Under the pieces are notes generated by a model that was not told the DNA's origin, searched no databases, and saw nothing but the letters and a program-made list of their open reading frames with translations. This document shows, in pieces, positions 59,907-64,000 of a DNA stretch of 64,000 nt (positions are counted from its first letter, which is position 1; each line of letters starts with the position of its first letter). The stretch is taken from the NCBI GenBank assembly GCA_016929905.1, contig JAFGHX010000015.1, positions 1 through 64,000 of the forward strand, in the 5' to 3' direction. Both the position numbers and the translations under genes were made by a program. This DNA comes from Kiritimatiellia bacterium. Lineage in GTDB: Bacteria; Verrucomicrobiota; Kiritimatiellia; JAFGHX01.

Positions 59907-61106
59907 TCATTCGCCATCTCCCCCCTTACCCGGCGGCTGCGCCACACATGGGCCAATACCCGACGGGCGATTGGTGTTAACCCTGAAATTCTGCGCTTTC
60001 AGATACGCGTCGCCGACCCCGTCCTTGAAAAACCACGGCCACGGGTCCCAGACCATCGCGTGCCCGCCGAGATAGTCGACCCCTGTCCGGACCAGCAGTT
60101 CCATGGCCCTCTCCGGCGGACCGTACTTCTTTTTGTCTACGTTCGCCTGGGTCTGTGGAAAGATCGCAATCCGGTCGCCGTACTTGCGCTCGTAGTAATG
60201 CGATGCGCGCGTGGGCTCCGCCTGCCCCGCGAACTCCTCAGCGGTGCAGGGAAACGTGTCCGGATGCGAAAGGCCGCCCGCCGGTATCTTCAACACGGCA
60301 TCAACGACCGTCTGAAAGTACGGGTTCGGCTTGTCCGGACCCATGCCGCAGTTGATCGCCTGGACAAACGGCGTGTGCCGGAAGGCGCCGCCGCCCTCCA
60401 GCACGATCCGGGCGACCTCGTGCGCGTAGGCGCCCTGGTCGAACTCCGCCTCCGGCACGGTGTGGGCCATCATCATGGCCGTTTCTTCCGTGATATACCC
60501 GACCAGGCGCGGATGAAGGTCAAATTCGCGGGCGAGCGCCTGCAACAGCGCGATCTCGCGATCGGCGACCGCGGGCTTCCAGAGCTTCAGCATGGTGCCC
60601 TTTCCATGCTGGAAATAGCTCGACGGCGAGGCGATCAGGTACTCGGGCAGGGTCTTGCGGTATGCCTTGCCGTGGAAGCTGCGGTCCAGCACGCGCAGCA
60701 TCAGGTACTTGTCATGCCGCGCCGCCGTCTCGAGCGCGGCGCGCACGATATCGAACGTGTAGCGGTCGCGCTCCGGTTCCACCTCGCGCCAGCCGATCTG
60801 CAGCAGGATGCCTTTGTACCCGTCCGGCATCCTCGCACACAGGCCCTCGATTTCCCCGAGCACCTTCGCGTATTTCTCGGGTGTGTCGAACGCCTGGTTC
60901 CTGGAAAGGCGCAGATAGTGGCCCGGTTGCCATTTCACCCAGTTGTCCGCGCTTGTCCGGTTGGCGCCCGGTCCCTGAGCCGAGGCATCGCCGGCCGTGC
61001 TTGCGCGCGCAAGCAGCAGGACCGGGATGAGCAAACATGACCACATGCGGAACCACTCAAACCGTCGTGTCCCGTTCGACCCAAGTCGACTCTCAGCCAT
61101 TTGCAT
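59907..61106 (-). CDS. secreted PGHY-family barrel protein 3b
   Basis: This 399-residue exported protein has a signal (MWSCLLIPVLLLARASTAG) with about 20 residues before it, then a barrel from about residue 57 (VKWQPGHYLRLSRN). REVEPERDRYTFDI is the LEP...YDF-like motif; REFDLHPRLVGYITEETA carries Glu208; GGLSHPDT stands where others have GGPD. It is more divergent than its two neighbours and lies 23 bp upstream of the gene at 58744. The start follows ACAGGAG. Function is presumed carbohydrate hydrolysis. Confidence 0.72.
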   Translation of the reverse strand: MQMAESRLGSNGTRRFEWFRMWSCLLIPVLLLARASTAGDASAQGPGANRTSADNWVKWQPGHYLRLSRNQAFDTPEKYAKVLGEIEGLCARMPDGYKGILLQIGWREVEPERDRYTFDIVRAALETAARHDKYLMLRVLDRSFHGKAYRKTLPEYLIASPSSYFQHGKGTMLKLWKPAVADREIALLQALAREFDLHPRLVGYITEETAMMMAHTVPEAEFDQGAYAHEVARIVLEGGGAFRHTPFVQAINCGMGPDKPNPYFQTVVDAVLKIPAGGLSHPDTFPCTAEEFAGQAEPTRASHYYERKYGDRIAIFPQTQANVDKKKYGPPERAMELLVRTGVDYLGGHAMVWDPWPWFFKDGVGDAYLKAQNFRVNTNRPSGIGPCVAQPPGKGGDGE

Positions 61107-61253
61107 CTGATTTCTCCTGTCCTGAGGGATAGAGCCGCGACAACACCCCCGCAACCTGTGCCGGCGTTGTCGGAGACCCGCCCGCAGCGTGAAGGCGCAA
61201 CGCCGGCCGCGCGCCACGGTCCTCAATCCTCGCCCCTCGCGCCCCGCACGACT

Positions 61254-62330
61254 CTACCGCCCGGTCCGCGCGGCCAGATTCTGGGGGCGGGCGTCGTTGA
61301 TCCGGCCCTTGTTCTTGTTCACGACCGGAATCACGTCTTCGCGAAACGACAACCCGCCGGTCTTCTTCCGTTCGACATCCATCCAGAAAATGAAACTGAG
61401 CTTCAGATCGTTCACCCCGCAGTTGAACAGGTCTTCGGCCATCCATCGTCCGTCGTACGACTGCCACTGCACGGCCAGACCGGCGGCCATCCGGCCCTGG
61501 TACTCCCGGATGACCTTGCTGCCCCAGCCCCGTTCGCCCGGCGGGCAGAGGTCGGGTCCGCCCCAGAGGAGCCCGTTGCGGCATGCGTGCGCGCCAAGCT
61601 CTCTGAGGCCGTCCAGCCCGTTGTGCGAGTACCAGTTCCCGTAGAGGATCACGGGCGTTGCCCGGAACGCGTCCCGGCTCTCGAGAATCAACCGCTTCAT
61701 CTGCTCATGAAACACGGCGGAGTTGAAATCCTCTGAGCCTTCCCCCAGCCCCATCGCCGTCTCCGTGTGCGCATAACCCGCGACATACGGATCGCGATCA
61801 TACCGCTTCGCGATCTCACGGATCAGCGCCACGTAGCGGTCCATCACAGCCGGTACGTACCGCTTCACGATCGAACCGCGCCCTTTGCCCCCCTTGCCCG
61901 TCGGCCGGTAGAAGATGCCGCCCTTGTACTCCGGATCCCGCAACAAGTAGTCCGGCGCCGCGGTCGTCTTGCCGAAGAAGAAGGTGTCCCACACCTCGAT
62001 CACGAGCCGCTTGTTGTGCGCCTTCAGATACGCGAGATCCTTCTCGATCCGCGAGAAGTCATACGTCCCCTTCTCCGGTTCCAGATGCTTCCACAGGTAG
62101 ATCCGCTGACCGCCCGCGAAGTTCGGGTTGTCCGCAATCACCGCCCACTTCTCCGGGGGATACGGGTGCGCACCGTCCTCCGGGACCGCCTTCCAGGGCA
62201 ACAAGTGATAATGGCCCGGATACCATTTGACGGGCGTGGCCGCGCTGCCGGGCGCCACCCGGGCGCACGAGACGCAAACCGCACCGATCACCAGCCCGCC
62301 GACAATCCGTCTGCATGCCTCGCTTTTCAT
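61254..62330 (-). CDS. secreted PGHY-family barrel protein 3c
   Basis: This 358-residue exported protein (signal MKSEACRRIVGGLVIGAVCV, possibly a lipoprotein with Cys22) opens with VKWYPGHYHLL. GGQRIYLWKHLEPEKGTYDF, YAHTETA with Glu190, and GLLWGGPDLCPPGERGWG follow. It is nearly interchangeable with 58744 over long stretches, indicating a recent duplication. It lies 111 bp downstream of fusion 4 on the same strand, and 147 bp before the gene at 59907. Confidence 0.75.
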   Translation of the reverse strand: MKSEACRRIVGGLVIGAVCVSCARVAPGSAATPVKWYPGHYHLLPWKAVPEDGAHPYPPEKWAVIADNPNFAGGQRIYLWKHLEPEKGTYDFSRIEKDLAYLKAHNKRLVIEVWDTFFFGKTTAAPDYLLRDPEYKGGIFYRPTGKGGKGRGSIVKRYVPAVMDRYVALIREIAKRYDRDPYVAGYAHTETAMGLGEGSEDFNSAVFHEQMKRLILESRDAFRATPVILYGNWYSHNGLDGLRELGAHACRNGLLWGGPDLCPPGERGWGSKVIREYQGRMAAGLAVQWQSYDGRWMAEDLFNCGVNDLKLSFIFWMDVERKKTGGLSFREDVIPVVNKNKGRINDARPQNLAARTGR

Positions 62331-62441
62331 GGTTGGGTCCCCCCTTCGGTTTGGCGACTGCTGCGACTCCGTACGCCGTGCCGCGTGTCCCACCCGCCTT
62401 CGCCAAGCTTATCGCCCGCAGGTCCGGCATCCGTTCCCCAC

Positions 62442-64000
62442 TCAACCGATCCACCTGCCGGCACACACCGGCTTGCGCCGGTCGAGCACGTGGCCGTACT
62501 TGCGCAGGGCGGGCAACACCTGCTCGGTGAACTGCGGTTCGCGGTGCTGCCAGAACAGGTAGTTCAGGCGCAGCCGGTCCCGCGCGAAGAACAGGACTTC
62601 CTCCACCGTCACCGGCGTCCCGTCCGCGCGCCGCTGGCCGTAGCCGCCCCAATGCATGTAATTGCCGAGCGGCACCTGCCCGGCCAGTTTGGCGTGATGG
62701 CCGTAGGCACCCATCTCGAGCCATCTGTTCTCCACCGCAACAGGCCCGCCGATTCCGACACCGACCGCCAAGGCATGTTCGCACAGTTCACGGGCCCGCC
62801 GTTGGTTGGGCAGGAAATCGATGTTATAGATGGCAACGCTGTGCGGGAACGCCTCCTTCATGGCGTTCATCTCCGCCTTGATTGACGCGATGAACGCATC
62901 GTCGTCGTACGGCTGTGTCGCGGGGTTCTGCCGGATATACGCCTCAAGCTCATCGAGCCGCATCCGGACGCTCGTGTCGACATTGGAGATGCCTTCCACG
63001 CAGGGTTCTTTGTCGAACCGCGCGCCGAGCGCGCGGATCAGGGCGAACAGGCGCTGCTGCACGTTCACGTTCCAGCGCACCGCCTGACGGCCGTTCTTCG
63101 TGTCCACGTACACGCCGCCGCCATAGTCGGGCCCGTGCAGGTACGCGGGAATGGCGTCGTTCCCGATTCCGCTGTCGGACTTGTACTTGAAGACGATGAA
63201 GAGCCGCTTGCCGATCGACTCGACGTACTGCAGATCGGACTCGATCGCGGAGAAGTCATAGCGGCCCTGGCTCGGCTCGAGCGCGGCCCAGGCATAGCTG
63301 CGCATCACACCGGTCAGCACGGGGTCACGCCCGGCCTGGCCCAGCGTTCTCTCGAGCGAGCCGCCGGTCCAGTCATGAACGATGTAGTGGCCCGGGTGCC
63401 ACTTGGCGGGGCTCAACAGGTGGCGGGCGACCGGCGCGCCGACGCCGACCACGGCGGCGGTCGTGGCGACGCAGACGGCGGCCAGCTTCACTTTCGCCCA
63501 GAGCATGGCCTGCATGACCTTCTCGCTGGCGACTGCGGCGGCGGTGGCCACGGACGCGCCGGTCGCGGCCGCCATACCCGCGGCATGCGCGGCGCCGACA
63601 ATCTCGAGCGGCGCCGCCTCCGCGGCCTTGGCGCCGAGCACCGTCACCAGCAGGCCGGCCGAGACCTGGACGCCGAGCGTGGCAAGCCGTTCACGCAGCT
63701 TCCTGATCCCGTAGCTGATTCGTGCGGCGGCCGTGTTCTCTCGGATGCCCAGTTCGGCGGCGATCTCCATTGTCGATTTCCCCAGCAGATAGCGCGACAC
63801 GACCGCATCGCGCGATTTGGCCGAGAGCGACTGCAACGCCCTGTCGAGCAGGGGCTCGACGAACGCCCACGTCGTTTCCGCCTCGCCCCGGAGTGCGCCC
63901 GTCAGTTCCGTCGTCTTCTTGGCGACGGCTTCCCACTTCCTGCGCCGCATGGCCGCCCGCTTCATATGCGAACACACGAGCGATACCGTCCTGTACAGCC
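62442..64000 (-). CDS. ECF sigma factor fused to a PGHY-family barrel (fusion 4, 5' end outside)
   Basis: The gene runs off the window at 64000, so the N-terminal part of region 2 is not seen. The frame begins within region 2 (LYRTVSLVCSHMKR), then region 4 (LSAKSRDAVVSRYLLGKSTM, then EIAAELGIRENTAAARISYG), the Ala-rich linker and a hydrophobic helix (VKLAAVCVATTAAVVGVGAP). The barrel follows with KWHPGHYIVHDW, LEPSQGRYDFSAI and GISNVDTSVRM, where Asp (codon 62976-62978) replaces the family Glu; GGPVAV replaces GGPDV. Three secreted homologues follow on the same strand. Confidence 0.85.
   Translation of the reverse strand, partial: LYRTVSLVCSHMKRAAMRRRKWEAVAKKTTELTGALRGEAETTWAFVEPLLDRALQSLSAKSRDAVVSRYLLGKSTMEIAAELGIRENTAAARISYGIRKLRERLATLGVQVSAGLLVTVLGAKAAEAAPLEIVGAAHAAGMAAATGASVATAAAVASEKVMQAMLWAKVKLAAVCVATTAAVVGVGAPVARHLLSPAKWHPGHYIVHDWTGGSLERTLGQAGRDPVLTGVMRSYAWAALEPSQGRYDFSAIESDLQYVESIGKRLFIVFKYKSDSGIGNDAIPAYLHGPDYGGGVYVDTKNGRQAVRWNVNVQQRLFALIRALGARFDKEPCVEGISNVDTSVRMRLDELEAYIRQNPATQPYDDDAFIASIKAEMNAMKEAFPHSVAIYNIDFLPNQRRARELCEHALAVGVGIGGPVAVENRWLEMGAYGHHAKLAGQVPLGNYMHWGGYGQRRADGTPVTVEEVLFFARDRLRLNYLFWQHREPQFTEQVLPALRKYGHVLDRRKPVCAGRWIG

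Noticed and set aside
60870..60905. Third copy of the 39-bp dispersed repeat
   Set aside because: Only the short GGTTCCTGG part matches, and it lies inside a coding sequence.
59907..62330. Carbohydrate-active enzyme family assignment (such as GH42 or GH5)
   Set aside because: The motif order suggests a TIM barrel, but I cannot match a named family from sequence alone.

Overview
The window comes from a high-GC Gram-negative bacterium, most likely of the PVC superphylum (Kiritimatiellota / Lentisphaerota / Verrucomicrobiota type). This is inferred from LPS heptose and L-Ara4N genes, an exosortase, Pmp-like beta-helix and FG-GAP remnants, and above all ECF sigma factors carrying the long Ala/Gly-rich C-terminal linker I associate with that group. 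No rRNA or ribosomal marker is present, so the placement rests on gene content.

Layout. 0.2-9.0 kb: one minus-strand operon for envelope sugars, arnT-arnB-arnC-arnA-arnD-hldC-hldD. 9.3-16.5 kb: outer-membrane proteins, a broken beta-helix gene, and an lptF-type permease between a DUF3108 protein and a second ArnT-like transferase. 16.6-19.5 kb: tRNA-Val with a degenerate partial copy in front of it, an exosortase, a UDP-glucuronate decarboxylase and an FHA protein. 19.5-25.8 kb: gyrA, gyrB and apbE on the minus strand. 26-37.8 kb: housekeeping and signalling genes (eda, a diguanylate cyclase, a phosphodiesterase, aroK-like, leuA, a metallophosphoesterase, a sugar kinase, a PilT-like ATPase, a nitrilase, a C45 hydrolase) and a roughly 400-bp nested inverted-repeat block. 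37.8-39 kb: gene debris, including a GH20 gene without most of its barrel.

39-64 kb is the striking part. Five secreted or lipoprotein TIM-barrel-like proteins of one family (signature PGH-Y, then LEP...G.YDF, then ...ET) sit among four proteins in which an ECF sigma factor is fused through a hydrophobic linker to the same barrel. Three of the four fusions are followed at once, on the same strand, by a secreted homologue. All five secreted barrels keep a Glu in the ET/ES motif; all four sigma-fused barrels have lost it (Gln, Arg, Ser, Asp). This suggests that dead enzymes were recruited as ligand sensors for membrane-attached sigma factors, controlling their still active relatives. A more distant secreted GH-like protein and a Gfo/Idh/MocA oxidoreductase lie beside them and fit polysaccharide use.

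A second unusual locus is at 46.46-47.57 kb: three 40-bp palindromic repeats at an exact 121-bp period, separated by unrelated AT-rich 81-bp spacers, end 18 bp before a PaaX-like gene whose central domain looks Cas2-like. They may be operators or a CRISPR-like array; the sequence does not decide. rsmE, tRNA-Pro, a second sugar kinase and two radical SAM proteins fill the rest.
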